The translations under genes were made by a program, and so were the position numbers. A DNA stretch of 64,000 bases from Sphingomonas sp. NFR04 (GTDB taxonomy: Bacteria; Pseudomonadota; Alphaproteobacteria; Sphingomonadales; Sphingomonadaceae). Under the pieces are notes generated by a model. The model was not told the origin of the DNA. It saw nothing but the letters and a program-made list of their open reading frames with translations, and did not search any database. Shown piece by piece: positions 27,122-36,468 of the stretch (within the stretch, counting starts at the first letter, position 1; each line of letters begins with the position of its first letter). Location: NCBI RefSeq assembly GCF_900114095.1, contig NZ_FORV01000004.1:186001-250000 (forward strand), in the 5' to 3' direction.

Positions 27122-27250
27122 ATCCTCCCCCGCTAGGGGGAGGTGGCGCCGAAGGCGACGGAGGGGGAGGATTCCTGCCGCTCGCGAGGTTCTGGCAACC
27201 TCCCCCTCCGAGCCGCTGCGCGGCCCACCTCCCCCTGGCGGGGGAGGATC
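27122..27250. repeat. REP-like element, TCCTCCCCC family (copy 1)
   Basis: Inverted arms 27122-27146 and 27225-27249 end in ATCCTCCCCC/GGGGGAGGAT, each with its own hairpin. The right arm is identical to that of the element at 48881-49005. It lies between convergent genes. Confidence 0.88.
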
Positions 27251-27259
27251 AATCCGTGC

Positions 27260-27898
27260 TCAAAGCTTGCCGAACACCGCTTCATAGCCAGCAGTATCGC
27301 CCGCGGCGAGGAAGCGGGCCTGCTCGGTCCAGCGATCGCGGGTCATGCGGCCCTGGAAGCTGCCGAGCTGGGCGTCGAGCGCCCGCGCGCTGGCCTCATC
27401 GAGCGCGGCGAGCTGCGCGAAGCGGGTGATGCCGAGTTCGTTGAGACGGGCCGCCAGCTTGGGGCCGATGCCCTTCAGCCGGGTGAGATCGTCGCCGCCC
27501 GCAGCGGGCGTGGGTTCGACAGGCGCCGGTTCAGCGGGCGCCGGCTCGGCATTGGTGTCCGCGGCGAGCGCGGCCGACGGGGCGGCGACCGGCGCCGCGG
27601 CCGCGATCGGCTCGTCGGCGAGCGGGCCGGGCTCGGGCGTGGGGGCCGGCGCTTGGGGAGCCTCGGGGATTTCCGACACCGGTTCGATCGGCTTGGCCGG
27701 ATCGACGACTTCGAGTTCGCCGCGCTGGTCCAGCTCCTCGCGCGCCTTGCGTCGGCGGATCGCCAGCCGGGCACCCCAGATCAGGATGAACACCGCCAGC
27801 GCCGCACCCAGCGCGATGAGAATGAAGGAGGTAGTCAGCCAGCCGGTCTCGGCAGTCGCGGCGACTGCGCCATAGCCCTGGGAAACCTGATCGTTCAT
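27260..27898 (-). CDS. Membrane-anchored helix-hairpin-helix protein
   Basis: A 212-residue protein: one N-terminal membrane helix (about 20-44, WLTTSFILIALGAALAVFILIWG), a basic stretch RLAIRRRKAR, a long Pro/Ala/Glu-rich linker (about 60-140), and a C-terminal HhH-type domain (DDLTRLKGIGPKLAARLNELGITRFAQLAALD). This domain also appears as a C-terminal extension of some L21 or NADH-dehydrogenase-related proteins; it often binds DNA or protein without clear enzymatic role. ATG 27898 is preferred over 27961. Function unknown. Confidence 0.85.
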   Translation of the reverse strand: MNDQVSQGYGAVAATAETGWLTTSFILIALGAALAVFILIWGARLAIRRRKAREELDQRGELEVVDPAKPIEPVSEIPEAPQAPAPTPEPGPLADEPIAAAAPVAAPSAALAADTNAEPAPAEPAPVEPTPAAGGDDLTRLKGIGPKLAARLNELGITRFAQLAALDEASARALDAQLGSFQGRMTRDRWTEQARFLAAGDTAGYEAVFGKL

Positions 27899-28004
27899 GC
27901 ATGCCGCTCCAAGGTTCGCTTGCCTTGCCCCACCCTTAGCGCGCGGTGCGGCCGCGTCCACCCGTCTCCGTGGCGGTGCGTAGCCTGCAACGGACAGTCG
28001 GGGA

Positions 28005-28637
28005 CTAGCGGATTCGCGGCTCGGGCGCCCCGCGCGCGCGCAGCCGCAAGGCTAGGACATAGATGATGATCGCGACGCCGGCGAACAGGAACCACTGCAC
28101 CGCATAGGCGAGATGGTTGTTGGGCACGCTGGCGATGTCGGGCGGGGCGCTGGGCTGGAGCCCCGGCGCGCCCTGATCCGACACCAGCATCAGCGGCTGC
28201 GGCGCGGAATCGAACACGCTCGCGATCAGCGGACGATGATCCGGCGCGCGCGTGAGGGTGCCGCTGACGATCCCGCCGGGCCAGCGCGGGCGGAACATCG
28301 GGTCGCGGGTCACCCCCATGTCGACCAGCAGCGTCGCGTCGGCATGGGTGCGGCAGGTGGCGATCTGCCGCCAGCCCTGCAGGCCCTGCACCCCGCGGCC
28401 GCCCTGGCGCACCCAGCCGGTCACCGCCTGACAGGCCGAGCGGGCGTGGCGGAACAGCAGCGAGGCGTCGGCCGCGCCGCTCTCGATCGTGATCGTCGGT
28501 TGCAGCGTGTTGGCGGCGAACATCGCCAGCGCGCTCTCTTTCTGCGTCTTTCGGTCGAGCTGCCAGAAACCGAGCGCGATCATCGCGGCTACCGCAAGGC
28601 CGACGAGCAGGGTGGGGATCGGCGGCACGCGGCGCAT
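28005..28637 (-). CDS. SURF1-family cytochrome oxidase assembly protein
   Basis: SURF1 helps haem a insertion into subunit I of aa3 oxidases. The 210-residue product has the two flanking membrane helices (about 6-24, TLLVGLAVAAMIALGFWQLDRK, and near the C-terminus NNHLAYAVQWFLFAGVAIIIY) and periplasmic core with family pattern GWRQIATCRTHADATLLVDMGV. The motif NHLxYAxxWF is diagnostic. ATG 28637 follows the DUF983 stop by one base. It is the last gene of the oxidase cluster; the 100-bp gap after it holds nothing obvious. Confidence 0.93.
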   Translation of the reverse strand: MRRVPPIPTLLVGLAVAAMIALGFWQLDRKTQKESALAMFAANTLQPTITIESGAADASLLFRHARSACQAVTGWVRQGGRGVQGLQGWRQIATCRTHADATLLVDMGVTRDPMFRPRWPGGIVSGTLTRAPDHRPLIASVFDSAPQPLMLVSDQGAPGLQPSAPPDIASVPNNHLAYAVQWFLFAGVAIIIYVLALRLRARGAPEPRIR

Positions 28638-28638
28638 C

Positions 28639-29040
28639 TCAGTCCCCGGCGATCCGGCCCTCATGGGCCCGGTTGCGATATTCGAGCGCGAGCAGCAGCC
28701 CCTTCGCCACCCGCAGCGACCCCACTACCATCGCCAGCGTGACCGGTGGCCAGACCAGCAGATGCACCCAGAAGGGCGGGGACAGGCTGAACTCGAGCCA
28801 CAGCGCCAGCACCGTCACCAGCGCGCCGATGCCGAGGGTGAGGAATACCACCGGCCCGTCGCCGACGTTGAACCTGGTGAAGTCGAGCCCGCAGGCCGAG
28901 CAGCGTTCGGCAAAGGCGGTGAAGCTGCGGAACAGCGTCCTGGCACCGCAGCGCGGACAGCAGCCCTGGAGGCCGGATGCGATCGGGGGCGGCAACGCAG
29001 CGCTGCCGCCCCCTTCGGGATCGGGTGTGGTCTCGGTCAC
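28639..29040 (-). CDS. DUF983 zinc-ribbon membrane protein of the oxidase cluster, GTG start
   Basis: A 133-residue protein with an N-terminal zinc ribbon (GCCPRCGARTLF and CSACGLDF, two CxxC pairs) and two membrane helices. DUF983 genes sit beside ctaE and SURF1 in many alphaproteobacteria, which suggests a role in oxidase biogenesis, unproven. I choose GTG 29040, one base after the ctaE stop; ATG 29082 would overlap ctaE by 41 bases. The next gene, SURF1, starts one base later. Confidence 0.9.
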   Translation of the reverse strand: MTETTPDPEGGGSAALPPPIASGLQGCCPRCGARTLFRSFTAFAERCSACGLDFTRFNVGDGPVVFLTLGIGALVTVLALWLEFSLSPPFWVHLLVWPPVTLAMVVGSLRVAKGLLLALEYRNRAHEGRIAGD

Positions 29041-29041
29041 G

Positions 29042-29926
29042 TCAGCCGGCGTGGACCGGCGCGCCCCAACCGCCCCAGACATAGATCGACGCGAACAGGA
29101 ACAGCCAGACGACGTCGACGAAGTGCCAGTACCAGGCCGCCGCCTCGAAGCCGAAATGTTGGCGGGGGGTGAAGTCGCCGCGATAGGCGCGCACCAGGTT
29201 CACGATCAGGAAGATCGTGCCGACGATCACGTGGAAGCCGTGGAAGCCCGTCGCCATGAAGAAGGCGCCGCCATAGCTGGAGCCATGCTCGCTTGCCGCC
29301 TTGAAGGGGAAGGGGGCCTCCATATACTCATAGGCCTGGAAGCAGCTGAAGGTGAAGCCGAGGATCACGGTGAGCCAAAGGCCCTTCTTCACCGTATCGT
29401 TCTCGCCGACGCCGATCAGGCCCCAGATTCCGCGCAGTTCGCCGCCGCGCTCATTGTGGATCAGCCCGTGGTGCGCCCAGGTGACGGTACAGCCCGAGCA
29501 GAGCAGGATCAGTGTGTTGAGCAGCGGGAACTGCCAGGCGTCGAGCACTTCCATGCCCTTGGGCGGCCAGGTGCCGCCGACCGCCTCGACGGTGGAGGGG
29601 AAGAGCGAGAAATCGAACCAGGCCCAGAACCAGCCGACGAAGAACATCACTTCGGAAGCGATGAACAGGATCATGCCGTAGCGCAGATGGAGCTGGACGA
29701 TCGGCGTGTGATCGCCGGCATGCGCCTCCTGGATCACCTTGCCCCACCAACCGAACATGGTGAGCAGCACCAGCAGGAAGCCGGTGGTGAGCACCAGCGT
29801 GCCGTTGGGATATTTGTGCATCCACATCACGCCGCCGGAGGCGAGGATCACGGCGCCGAGCGAGCCCAGCAGCGGCCAGATGCTCGGCGGCAGGATATGA
29901 TACTGGTGGTTCTTTGCTCCAGCCAT
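29042..29926 (-). CDS. ctaE: Cytochrome c oxidase subunit III
   Basis: Subunit III of the aa3-type oxidase, seven helices, 294 residues. Family sequence is plain: HKYPNGTLVLTTGFLLVLLTMFGWWGKVIQEA near the N-terminus, FIASEVMFFVGWFWAWF, and a C-terminus with GFHGFHVIVGTIFL and YWHFVDVVWLFLFASIYVWGG. It stabilises subunit I against turnover-dependent inactivation. It lies between ctaG (36-bp gap) and DUF983 (1-bp gap). Confidence 0.98.
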   Translation of the reverse strand: MAGAKNHQYHILPPSIWPLLGSLGAVILASGGVMWMHKYPNGTLVLTTGFLLVLLTMFGWWGKVIQEAHAGDHTPIVQLHLRYGMILFIASEVMFFVGWFWAWFDFSLFPSTVEAVGGTWPPKGMEVLDAWQFPLLNTLILLCSGCTVTWAHHGLIHNERGGELRGIWGLIGVGENDTVKKGLWLTVILGFTFSCFQAYEYMEAPFPFKAASEHGSSYGGAFFMATGFHGFHVIVGTIFLIVNLVRAYRGDFTPRQHFGFEAAAWYWHFVDVVWLFLFASIYVWGGWGAPVHAG

Positions 29927-29962
29927 GGGCGTATCCCAATCCTCTCTCTATTTGGCGCGATG

Positions 29963-30502
29963 CTAGCTTGGTGTCTTCGGCGAATCCACTGGATAAAATG
30001 TATAGGAGAGCGTGATCTCCTGGACATCGCGCGCGTCGGGATCCTTCAGGATTTTCGGGTCGACGAAGAAGATCACCGGCATGCGGACGGTCTGGCCCGG
30101 CTGCAGCGTCTGCTGGGTGAAGCAGAAGCACTGGATCTTGGTGAAATATTTGCCGACCTGCGCGGGCGTGACGTTGAACGTCGCGGTGCCGGTGATCGGG
30201 TGATTGGACGTGTTGGTCGCCGTGAAGAACGCCATGTCGCGGCCGCCGATGTCGATGGTGTCGGCACGGCGCTCGGGCGCGAACTTCCAGGGCAGCTTGG
30301 GGCTGACATTGCTGTCGAACGCGATGGTGATCTTCTGGCCGGTCGCGCCCGGCGCGCGCAGCCCGCGCTGGGTCGTGCCGTTGAGGCCGGTCGCCTCGCA
30401 GAAGATGCGGTAGAGCGGCACCGCCGCGAAGCCGAGCCCGGTCATGCCGCACACCAGCACGGCACCCAACAGGCCGACCCGCAGGTTGCGGCTGATCCTC
30501 AC
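29963..30502 (-). CDS. ctaG: Cytochrome c oxidase assembly protein CtaG (Cox11)
   Basis: Copper chaperone that delivers copper to the CuB site of subunit I. The 179-residue product has one N-terminal membrane helix (about 10-28), a periplasmic domain and the copper motif QCFCFTQQTLQPGQ (C-x-C-F). It also keeps the conserved MPVIFFVDPKI. The start overlaps the stop of the small upstream gene by four bases (30499-30502), showing coupling. Confidence 0.97.
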   Translation of the reverse strand: MRISRNLRVGLLGAVLVCGMTGLGFAAVPLYRIFCEATGLNGTTQRGLRAPGATGQKITIAFDSNVSPKLPWKFAPERRADTIDIGGRDMAFFTATNTSNHPITGTATFNVTPAQVGKYFTKIQCFCFTQQTLQPGQTVRMPVIFFVDPKILKDPDARDVQEITLSYTFYPVDSPKTPS

Positions 30503-30669
30503 CCGCCGTGACCGATCTTCATCTTCACGATCGAGATCGCGAACACCAGCACGACGAACCCGCCGAGCAGCAGCGCCATCACCCGGGCGCGCGATCGCTG
30601 GCGCGCGCGGATCAGCTCCAGTTCCGATGTGGGCATTCGAATCACATCCTCTCCGCGGGAATCGTTCAT
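30499..30669 (-). CDS. 56-residue membrane protein between ctaB and ctaG
   Basis: A 56-residue product: charged N-terminus ([16 protein letters not shown]), a single membrane helix (about 31-50, [20 protein letters not shown]) and a short basic tail. Both ends overlap neighbours by four bases (ctaB stop/ATG and TGA/ctaG ATG), so translation is tightly coupled to oxidase assembly genes. Position matches the small coxF-like genes in other alphaproteobacterial cox operons; the exact role is unknown. Confidence 0.85.
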   Translation of the reverse strand: MNDSRGEDVIRMPTSELELIRARQRSRARVMALLLGGFVVLVFAISIVKMKIGHGG

Positions 30670-31571
30670 CCGATCCACCCGTCGATCACGAGCGCACCGA
30701 ATAGCACGAACAGATACAATATCGAGAATTTGAACAGCCGCTTTTCCGGGATCATACGGTCTTCCGGCTCGGTGCGGCGGGTCGCGACCTGGATCGCCAT
30801 GGCGAGGAAGATGCCCGACATCACCGCGGCGGTGAGGCCGTAGATCATGCCGGCAAGCCCCAGCGGCCAGGGCGCGGCGGCGGCGGCGATCATCGGCAGC
30901 GTGTAGAGGCCGATCTGGATGCGCGTCGTGCGCTCGCCCGCGACGACCGGCAGCATCGGTACGCCGGCATTGGCGTAATCGGTCTTCACGAACAGCGCGA
31001 GCGCCCAGAAATGCGGCGGGGTCCACAGGAAGATCAGCGCGAACAGGAGCAGCGGCAGCGTTGCGACATTGCCGGTCGCCGCCGCCCAGCCGATCAGCGG
31101 CGGGAAGGCGCCGGCCGCGCCGCCGATGACGATGTTCTGCGGCGTCCGGCGCTTGAGCCAGATCGTGTAGACGAACACGTAGAACAGGATCGAGACGGCG
31201 AGGATCAGCGTCGCGACGAGGTTGATCGCGACATACATCAGCACCAGGCTGAAGACCGCGAGGCCCACGCCGAAATGCAGCGCCGATTGCCGGTCCATCC
31301 GGCCGGCAGGCAGCGGGCGGCCTTGCGTCCGCTTCATCTTGGCGTCGAGGTCTGCCTCATACCATTGGTTGAGCGCGCCCGCCGCGCCCGCCCCCAGCGC
31401 GATGCACAGGATCGCGGTGAAGCCGAGCACCGGGTGGATCGGCACTGGGGCAGCCAGCATGCCGCACAGCCCGGTGAAGACGACCAGCGTCATCACCCGG
31501 GGCTTGGTGAGGGCAAGGAAATCACGCCAATCGGCGGGCAGTGCGGGATTGGCGTTGGTCACGGACATCAT
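30666..31571 (-). CDS. ctaB: Protoheme IX farnesyltransferase (haem O synthase)
   Basis: Attaches a farnesyl group to haem b to make haem O, the precursor of haem A for the oxidase. The 301-residue polytopic membrane protein has the two Asp-rich prenyl-binding loops, [21 protein letters not shown] and the second at [15 protein letters not shown], and [13 protein letters not shown]. Adjacent ATGs at 31571 and 31568 are both possible; a longer frame to 31718 is unlikely. It overlaps the small downstream gene by four bases. Confidence 0.97.
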   Translation of the reverse strand: MMSVTNANPALPADWRDFLALTKPRVMTLVVFTGLCGMLAAPVPIHPVLGFTAILCIALGAGAAGALNQWYEADLDAKMKRTQGRPLPAGRMDRQSALHFGVGLAVFSLVLMYVAINLVATLILAVSILFYVFVYTIWLKRRTPQNIVIGGAAGAFPPLIGWAAATGNVATLPLLLFALIFLWTPPHFWALALFVKTDYANAGVPMLPVVAGERTTRIQIGLYTLPMIAAAAAPWPLGLAGMIYGLTAAVMSGIFLAMAIQVATRRTEPEDRMIPEKRLFKFSILYLFVLFGALVIDGWIG

Positions 31572-31611
31572 CGTTCCCGATATACGGCGCGCGCCCGGCG
31601 GGCGAAAGAGG

Positions 31612-31896
31612 TCAGCCGAGTCGCTTGGCGTTAGCCCGCACCTTGCGGCGATAATGCCGCAGCGTCTTGCTCGCCTGCGCCTCGGGCGTGCTGCCCAGCC
31701 GGCCCGTGGCTGCAGCAACCTGAAGCTCCCAGGCGGCCTGCATCTTCTCCGCGACCATGCGCTGCGCCTCTGCGGTGGCGCCAGGGCCGCCGGCGGCGAG
31801 CTTGGTCAGTCGCATTCCGATCACGGTCGAAGCCTCGATACCCAGCATCCAGCTGTCGAGGCCGATCTTCATCCAGTCGGCATAGGGCGTGCGCAT
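31612..31896 (-). CDS. Small helical protein, possibly phasin-like
   Basis: A 94-residue soluble helical protein ([28 protein letters not shown], then [24 protein letters not shown], then [18 protein letters not shown]). The amphipathic pattern and Gln/Ala-rich helix recall phasins, the coat proteins of polyhydroxybutyrate granules, but the similarity is weak and not decided. It lies between the ctaD terminator and ctaB, so it is probably the first gene of its own unit or read through into ctaB 40 bp downstream. Confidence 0.65.
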   Translation of the reverse strand: MRTPYADWMKIGLDSWMLGIEASTVIGMRLTKLAAGGPGATAEAQRMVAEKMQAAWELQVAAATGRLGSTPEAQASKTLRHYRRKVRANAKRLG

Positions 31897-32006
31897 GGGG
31901 AGTCTCCAAGGGTGACGTTGCCGTCTGAACGCATGTGCAGGACCTGCGGGGCCAAGCGTATATCATGGTTCGGTTACCGACTTTATCCAAAGGTCGGCGA
32001 AAACGA

Positions 32007-32036
32007 AAAAGCCCCGGAGGAGCCCCCGGGGCTTTT
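32007..32036. terminator. Rho-independent terminator after ctaD
   Basis: An 11-bp perfect stem (AAAAGCCCCGG at 32007-32017 with CCGGGGCTTTT at 32026-32036) and an 8-base loop. Read from the minus strand, the run of T after the stem makes it a terminator for ctaC-ctaD; the symmetric T/A flanks mean it could work in both directions. It separates ctaC-ctaD from the downstream cox assembly genes. Confidence 0.88.
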
Positions 32037-32056
32037 GTCGTCCGGCCGGAGCCGGA

Positions 32057-33715
32057 TCAGTCGATCTTGGGCAGCGTCTCGAACTGGTGGAAGGGCGGCG
32101 GGCTCGACAGCGTCCATTCGAGCGTGGTCGCGCCTTCGCCCCAGGGATTGGCCTCCGCCTTCTTGCCCGCGAGCAGCGAGTAGATGACGTTGACGAAGAA
32201 CACCGCCATGCCCGCCGCCATGATCATGTAGCCCACGGTCGCGGTGTGGTTCCAGTAGGCATATTGGTCCGTATAGTCGGGGATGCGGCGCGGCATGCCC
32301 TGCAGGCCCAGGAAGTGCATCGGGAAGAACAGCAGGTTCACGCCGACGAAGAACACCCAGAAGTGGATCTGGCCGAGCAGCTCGCTGTACATCTTGCCCG
32401 TCATCTTCGGGAACCAATAGTAGAAGCCCGCGAACAGGCTGAACACGGCGCCCAGCGACAGCACATAGTGGAAGTGGGCGACGACGTAATAGGTATCCTG
32501 CATATAGTCGTCGACGCCGCCATTGGCGAGGACGACGCCGGTCACGCCGCCGACGGTGAACATGAAGATGAAGCCGATCGCCCAGACCATCGGGGTCTTG
32601 AAGCTGATCGAGCCGCCCCACATCGTCGCGATCCAGGAGAAGATCTTCACGCCGGTCGGCACCGCGATCACCATGGTGGCGGCGGTGAAGTACATCTTCA
32701 CCTGCACCGGCAGGCCGGTGGTGAACATGTGGTGCGCCCAGACGACGAAGCCGACCAGGCCGATCGCCACCATCGCATAGGCCATGCCGAGATAGCCGAA
32801 CACCGGCTTGCGGCTGAACGTCGCGATGATGTGGCTGACGATGCCGAAGCCCGGTAGGATCATGATGTACACTTCGGGGTGGCCGAAGAACCAGAACAGA
32901 TGCTGGTAGAGCACCGGATCGCCGCCATACTGCGGATCGTAGAAGGCGGTGCCGAAGTTGCGATCGGTGATCAGCATGGTGATCGCCGCGGCCAGCACCG
33001 GCAGCGCGAGCAGCAGCAGGAAGGCGGTGACCAGCACCGACCAGGCGAACAGCGGCATCTTGTGCAGCGTCATGCCCGGCGCGCGCATGTTGAAGATCGT
33101 GGTGATGAAGTTGATCGCGCCGAGGATCGACGCGGCGCCCGCCAGGTGGAGCGAGAAGATCGCGAAGTCGACCGAGGGCCCAGGCTCGCCATAGGTGGAA
33201 AGCGGCGCGTAGACCGTCCAGCCCGTGCCCGCGCCGACGCCCACGAAGGGCGAGAGCATCAGCAGGATGAAGCCTGCCACGGTCAGCCAGAACGAGATGT
33301 TATTCATCCGCGGGAAGGCCATGTCGGGCGCGCCGATCATGATCGGCACGAACCAGTTGCCGAAGCCGCCGATCATCGCCGGCATCACCATGAAGAACAC
33401 CATGATCAGGCCGTGCGCGGTGATCAGCACGTTCCAGAAGTGCATTGCCTCGTCGAACGTGCCTTCGCCGTGCAGCTTGGCGACCCACCAGGGCAGGTAC
33501 TGGATGCCCGGTTCCATCAGTTCGGCGCGCATGATGCCCGAGATCGCGCCGCCGATGATCCCCGCGAAGATCGCGAAGATCAGGTAGAGCGTGCCGATGT
33601 CCTTGTGGTTGGTCGACATGAACCACCGCGCGAAGAAGCTCGGCTTGTGATCGGCGTCATGCTCGCCATGCGCATGGTCGTGCGCGGCGGTGTAGGGGAG
33701 CGCGGTATCGGTCAT
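32057..33715 (-). CDS. ctaD: Cytochrome c oxidase subunit I
   Basis: Catalytic subunit of the aa3 oxidase, 552 residues with twelve helices. It carries the haem and CuB ligand sites: the low-spin haem His ([18 protein letters not shown]), the CuB Tyr-His region [19 protein letters not shown] in [11 protein letters not shown], and the high-spin haem His in [12 protein letters not shown]. Proton-channel residues of the D path (NxxxxxxxN) lie in the expected segment ([20 protein letters not shown]). The gap to ctaC is 3 bp. Confidence 0.99.
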   Translation of the reverse strand: MTDTALPYTAAHDHAHGEHDADHKPSFFARWFMSTNHKDIGTLYLIFAIFAGIIGGAISGIMRAELMEPGIQYLPWWVAKLHGEGTFDEAMHFWNVLITAHGLIMVFFMVMPAMIGGFGNWFVPIMIGAPDMAFPRMNNISFWLTVAGFILLMLSPFVGVGAGTGWTVYAPLSTYGEPGPSVDFAIFSLHLAGAASILGAINFITTIFNMRAPGMTLHKMPLFAWSVLVTAFLLLLALPVLAAAITMLITDRNFGTAFYDPQYGGDPVLYQHLFWFFGHPEVYIMILPGFGIVSHIIATFSRKPVFGYLGMAYAMVAIGLVGFVVWAHHMFTTGLPVQVKMYFTAATMVIAVPTGVKIFSWIATMWGGSISFKTPMVWAIGFIFMFTVGGVTGVVLANGGVDDYMQDTYYVVAHFHYVLSLGAVFSLFAGFYYWFPKMTGKMYSELLGQIHFWVFFVGVNLLFFPMHFLGLQGMPRRIPDYTDQYAYWNHTATVGYMIMAAGMAVFFVNVIYSLLAGKKAEANPWGEGATTLEWTLSSPPPFHQFETLPKID

Positions 33716-33718
33716 GGC

Positions 33719-34831
33719 TCAGTTGCCCGTGTTGCCGGCGCCGGCGGGATTCGCGGTCGCAGGCTGGTTGGACGGTGCCGGCGTGGCGGTGGCATTGACG
33801 GTGGGTTCGGCGTCCGTCGAGCCGTTGGCGGCGGCGTCGGTCGCGTCGTTGCCGATGGCGGTGGTGCTCGCCGGTTCCGCCTTGGCGCCCGGCATGGTGC
33901 CGCCCTTGGAGGCGACCCACTGCGCGAACTTGGCCGGGCTCACCGCCTCGACGGCGATCGGCATATAGGCGTGGCGCGCGCCGCACAGTTCGGAGCACTG
34001 GCCGAAATAGACGCCTTCCTTCTGGATGATGAAGCTCGTCTCGTTCAGGCGGCCGGGGATCGCGTCGAGCTTGATCCAGAAGGCGGGCATCGCCCAGCTG
34101 TGGATCACGTCGGTCGCGGTCGTCACCAGGCGGATCGGCACGCCGACCGGCAACACCACGCGCTGGTCGGTCGCAAGCAGGCGAGGACCATCGGCATCGG
34201 TGCGATAGCGCTGGCCCTTGCCGACCTGGCCCTCTTCCTTGAGCATGTTGGCGGTCAGCTGGATGTTGCCGTTGTCCGGATATTCGTACGACCAGAACCA
34301 CTGGTTGCCGATCGCCTTCAGCGTCACCGCGCCCTTGGGGGCGGGCTTGAACTGCGCCGCGAGCAGCTTGATCGACGGGATCGCGATCGCGACCAGGATC
34401 AGCACCGGCGCGAGTGTCCACACGATCTCGATCGCGGTGTTGTGGCTGGTGCGCGACGGCGTCGGGTTGGCGGCGCGGCGATAGCGGATGATCACCCACA
34501 CCAGCAGCAGCAGCACGAAGATCGAGATGATCGTGATCAGCGGCAGCAGAATCGTGTTGTGGAACCAGTGCGCTTCCTGGCCGGTGGGGGTCACCTGCTG
34601 CTGCAGGTAGAAGGCCTTGTCGACCGGTTCGCCGGTGCCGGGCACGGCCGTGTGCAGCGGCTTGCCGGCGGCATCAAGCGTCGGGTCGGCAACCTTGGCG
34701 GCGGGTGCCGCAGGGGCGGGTTGCGCCGCGGTAGCGGCAGGTGCAGCCGGGGCGGCGGGTTGTGCCACTCCGGGGGAAGCGAAGGCCAGACCAGCGGCCA
34801 GCAGGATCGTCGGTACCAAGAAACTGCGCAT
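33719..34831 (-). CDS. ctaC: Cytochrome c oxidase subunit II with low-complexity extensions
   Basis: Subunit II docks cytochrome c and holds the CuA centre. The 370-residue product has a signal peptide (1-22), a Pro/Ala-rich insert (about 25-50), two membrane helices and a cupredoxin domain. The CuA ligands are seen in IHSWAMPAFWIK and GQCSELCGARHAYMPI (C-x3-C-x3-H). The C-terminus adds about 60 low-complexity residues (ASTTAIGNDATDAAANGS and beyond) that are not needed for CuA. Probable first gene of the ctaC-ctaD unit; the 170-bp divergent region with pyrE contains its promoter. Confidence 0.97.
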   Translation of the reverse strand: MRSFLVPTILLAAGLAFASPGVAQPAAPAAPAATAAQPAPAAPAAKVADPTLDAAGKPLHTAVPGTGEPVDKAFYLQQQVTPTGQEAHWFHNTILLPLITIISIFVLLLLVWVIIRYRRAANPTPSRTSHNTAIEIVWTLAPVLILVAIAIPSIKLLAAQFKPAPKGAVTLKAIGNQWFWSYEYPDNGNIQLTANMLKEEGQVGKGQRYRTDADGPRLLATDQRVVLPVGVPIRLVTTATDVIHSWAMPAFWIKLDAIPGRLNETSFIIQKEGVYFGQCSELCGARHAYMPIAVEAVSPAKFAQWVASKGGTMPGAKAEPASTTAIGNDATDAAANGSTDAEPTVNATATPAPSNQPATANPAGAGNTGN

Positions 34832-35001
34832 AAGGTGTTGTCACCCCTCTCCAGGAACGCACAACCGGGGCATCCTAGCGGCCCTTTGAACCAAAGGTAT
34901 AGCTGGGAAAAGGCCATGCTCAACCTTTTTCGCGTGCGGTTGCGGTAGCAGGCCTCGCCACTTAAAGGATCGTTCCACCGTTGACTTCAGGAGCCCAGAC
35001 A

Positions 35002-35586
35002 TTGACCGGAGACGCCATCCTCGACGAATTTCGCGACGCAGGCGCGTTGCTTGAGGGGCATTTTATCCTGTCTTCGGGTTTGCGCTCTCCCGTATTTCTC
35101 CAGAAGATGCGGATCTTCGAGGACCCGGTCCGCACCGAGCGGGTGTGCGGCGCGCTGGGGAAGTTGATTCGCGAGACCTTCGGCGAGGTCGACATCGTCG
35201 TCTCGCCCGCGATCGGCGGGATCATCCCCGGCTATGAGACGGCGCGCGCGCTCGGCTGCAAGGCGGTGTTCGTCGAGCGCGAGGACGGCGAGTTCCAGCT
35301 GCGCCGCAGCTTCGAGATTCCCGAAGGCGCACGTGTCGTGATGGTGGAGGACATCGTCACCACCGGGCTCTCCTCGCGCGAATGCATCGCGGCAATCCGG
35401 AAGCATCCCGGCACGCTGGTGGGCGCGGCCTGCATCGTCGATCGCTCGAACGGCAAGGCGGACGTGGGCGTTCCGCTGATTTCGCTCACCAAGCTGGACG
35501 TGCCCGCCTATCCGGCCGACCAGCTGCCGCCCGAGCTGGCGGCGATCCCGGCGATCAAGCCGGGGAGCCGGGCGATCACCGCATGA
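35002..35586 (+). CDS. pyrE: Orotate phosphoribosyltransferase, TTG start
   Basis: Converts orotate and PRPP to orotidine monophosphate in pyrimidine synthesis. The 194-residue product from TTG 35002 has the family opening [23 protein letters not shown] and the PRPP motif [19 protein letters not shown]. The start was chosen because AGGAG (34988-34992) lies 9 bases upstream; no ATG exists nearby and a TTG at 34981 would place the ribosome site inside the gene. It is divergent from ctaC and overlaps pdxJ by four bases. Confidence 0.93.
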   Translation: MTGDAILDEFRDAGALLEGHFILSSGLRSPVFLQKMRIFEDPVRTERVCGALGKLIRETFGEVDIVVSPAIGGIIPGYETARALGCKAVFVEREDGEFQLRRSFEIPEGARVVMVEDIVTTGLSSRECIAAIRKHPGTLVGAACIVDRSNGKADVGVPLISLTKLDVPAYPADQLPPELAAIPAIKPGSRAITA

Positions 35587-36311
35587 CCGGCAAGCTGCGC
35601 CTCGGGGTCAATATCGACCATGTCGCCACCGTGCGGAACGCGCGCGGCAGCGGCTATCCCGATCCCGTGCGCGCGGCGCTGCTCGCGGCCGAGGCGGGCG
35701 CGGACGGCATCACTGCGCATCTGCGCGAGGATCGCCGGCACATCACCGATGGCGACATCGCCCGGCTGGCCACCGAACTCACCGTGCCGCTGAACCTTGA
35801 GATGGCGGCGACCGAGGAGATGCTGGCGATCGCGCTGAAGCATCGCCCGCACGCCGTGTGCATCGTGCCGGAGAAGCGCGAGGAGCGCACCACCGAGGGC
35901 GGGCTGGACGCCGCCGGCATGTTCGACTTGCTCGCGCCGATGGTCGCCAAGCTGCGCGACAATGGCAGCCGCGTATCGCTGTTCATCGAACCCGAGGCGC
36001 GGCAGATCGACGCGGCGATCCGGCTCGGCGCGCCCGTCGTCGAGCTGCACACCGGCCGCTATGCCGAGCTGGACGGCGAGGAACTCGCGGTGGAGCTGAA
36101 GCGCCTGTCCGACGCGGCGGCGCTGGCGGCGCGCAACGGCATCGAGCCGCATGCGGGTCATGGCCTCACCTTCGACAATGTCGTGCCGATCGCCGCGATC
36201 CCGCAGGTGATGGAGCTCAACATCGGCCATTTCCTGATCGGCGAGGCGATCTTCGACGGGCTCGGTCCAGTGGTCCAGAGGATGCGCACGCTGATGGATT
36301 CCGCCCGGTGA
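35583..36311 (+). CDS. pdxJ: Pyridoxine 5'-phosphate synthase
   Basis: Forms pyridoxine 5'-phosphate from 1-deoxyxylulose 5-phosphate and 3-amino-2-oxopropyl phosphate. The 242-residue TIM barrel has [44 protein letters not shown] and the phosphate loop [11 protein letters not shown]. Length is normal. Its ATG overlaps the pyrE stop by four bases; acpS follows after a 157-bp gap filled by a repeat. Confidence 0.98.
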   Translation: MTGKLRLGVNIDHVATVRNARGSGYPDPVRAALLAAEAGADGITAHLREDRRHITDGDIARLATELTVPLNLEMAATEEMLAIALKHRPHAVCIVPEKREERTTEGGLDAAGMFDLLAPMVAKLRDNGSRVSLFIEPEARQIDAAIRLGAPVVELHTGRYAELDGEELAVELKRLSDAAALAARNGIEPHAGHGLTFDNVVPIAAIPQVMELNIGHFLIGEAIFDGLGPVVQRMRTLMDSAR

Positions 36312-36319
36312 GGCTCGCC

Positions 36320-36465
36320 CCCCTTCTCCCTCTCCCGCTTGCGGGAGACGGCCGGGGTGAGGGTGAGTCGGGTTCACATCGGCCGGCCTGCTCGCTTACA
36401 CCACACACCCTCACCCTTCCGCCGCCTGTGGCGGCTCCCTCCCTCTCCCGCAGGCGGGAGAGGGA
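36320..36465. repeat. REP-like element between pdxJ and acpS (CCCTCTCCC family)
   Basis: Several nested inverted repeats: left hairpin CCCGCTTGCGGG near 36335, middle GCCGCCTGTGGCGGC, and right hairpin 36441-36451 paired with 36454-36464. The right arm GGGAGAGGGA (36456-36465) ends three bases before the acpS ATG and contains its only ribosome-site-like stretch. It shares motifs with the element at 56572-56668. Confidence 0.85.
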
Positions 36466-36468
36466 CGC

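Noticed and set aside
32879..34948. 689-codon plus-strand frame opposite ctaD/ctaC
   Set aside because: Antisense shadow of conserved oxidase genes, low-complexity translation.
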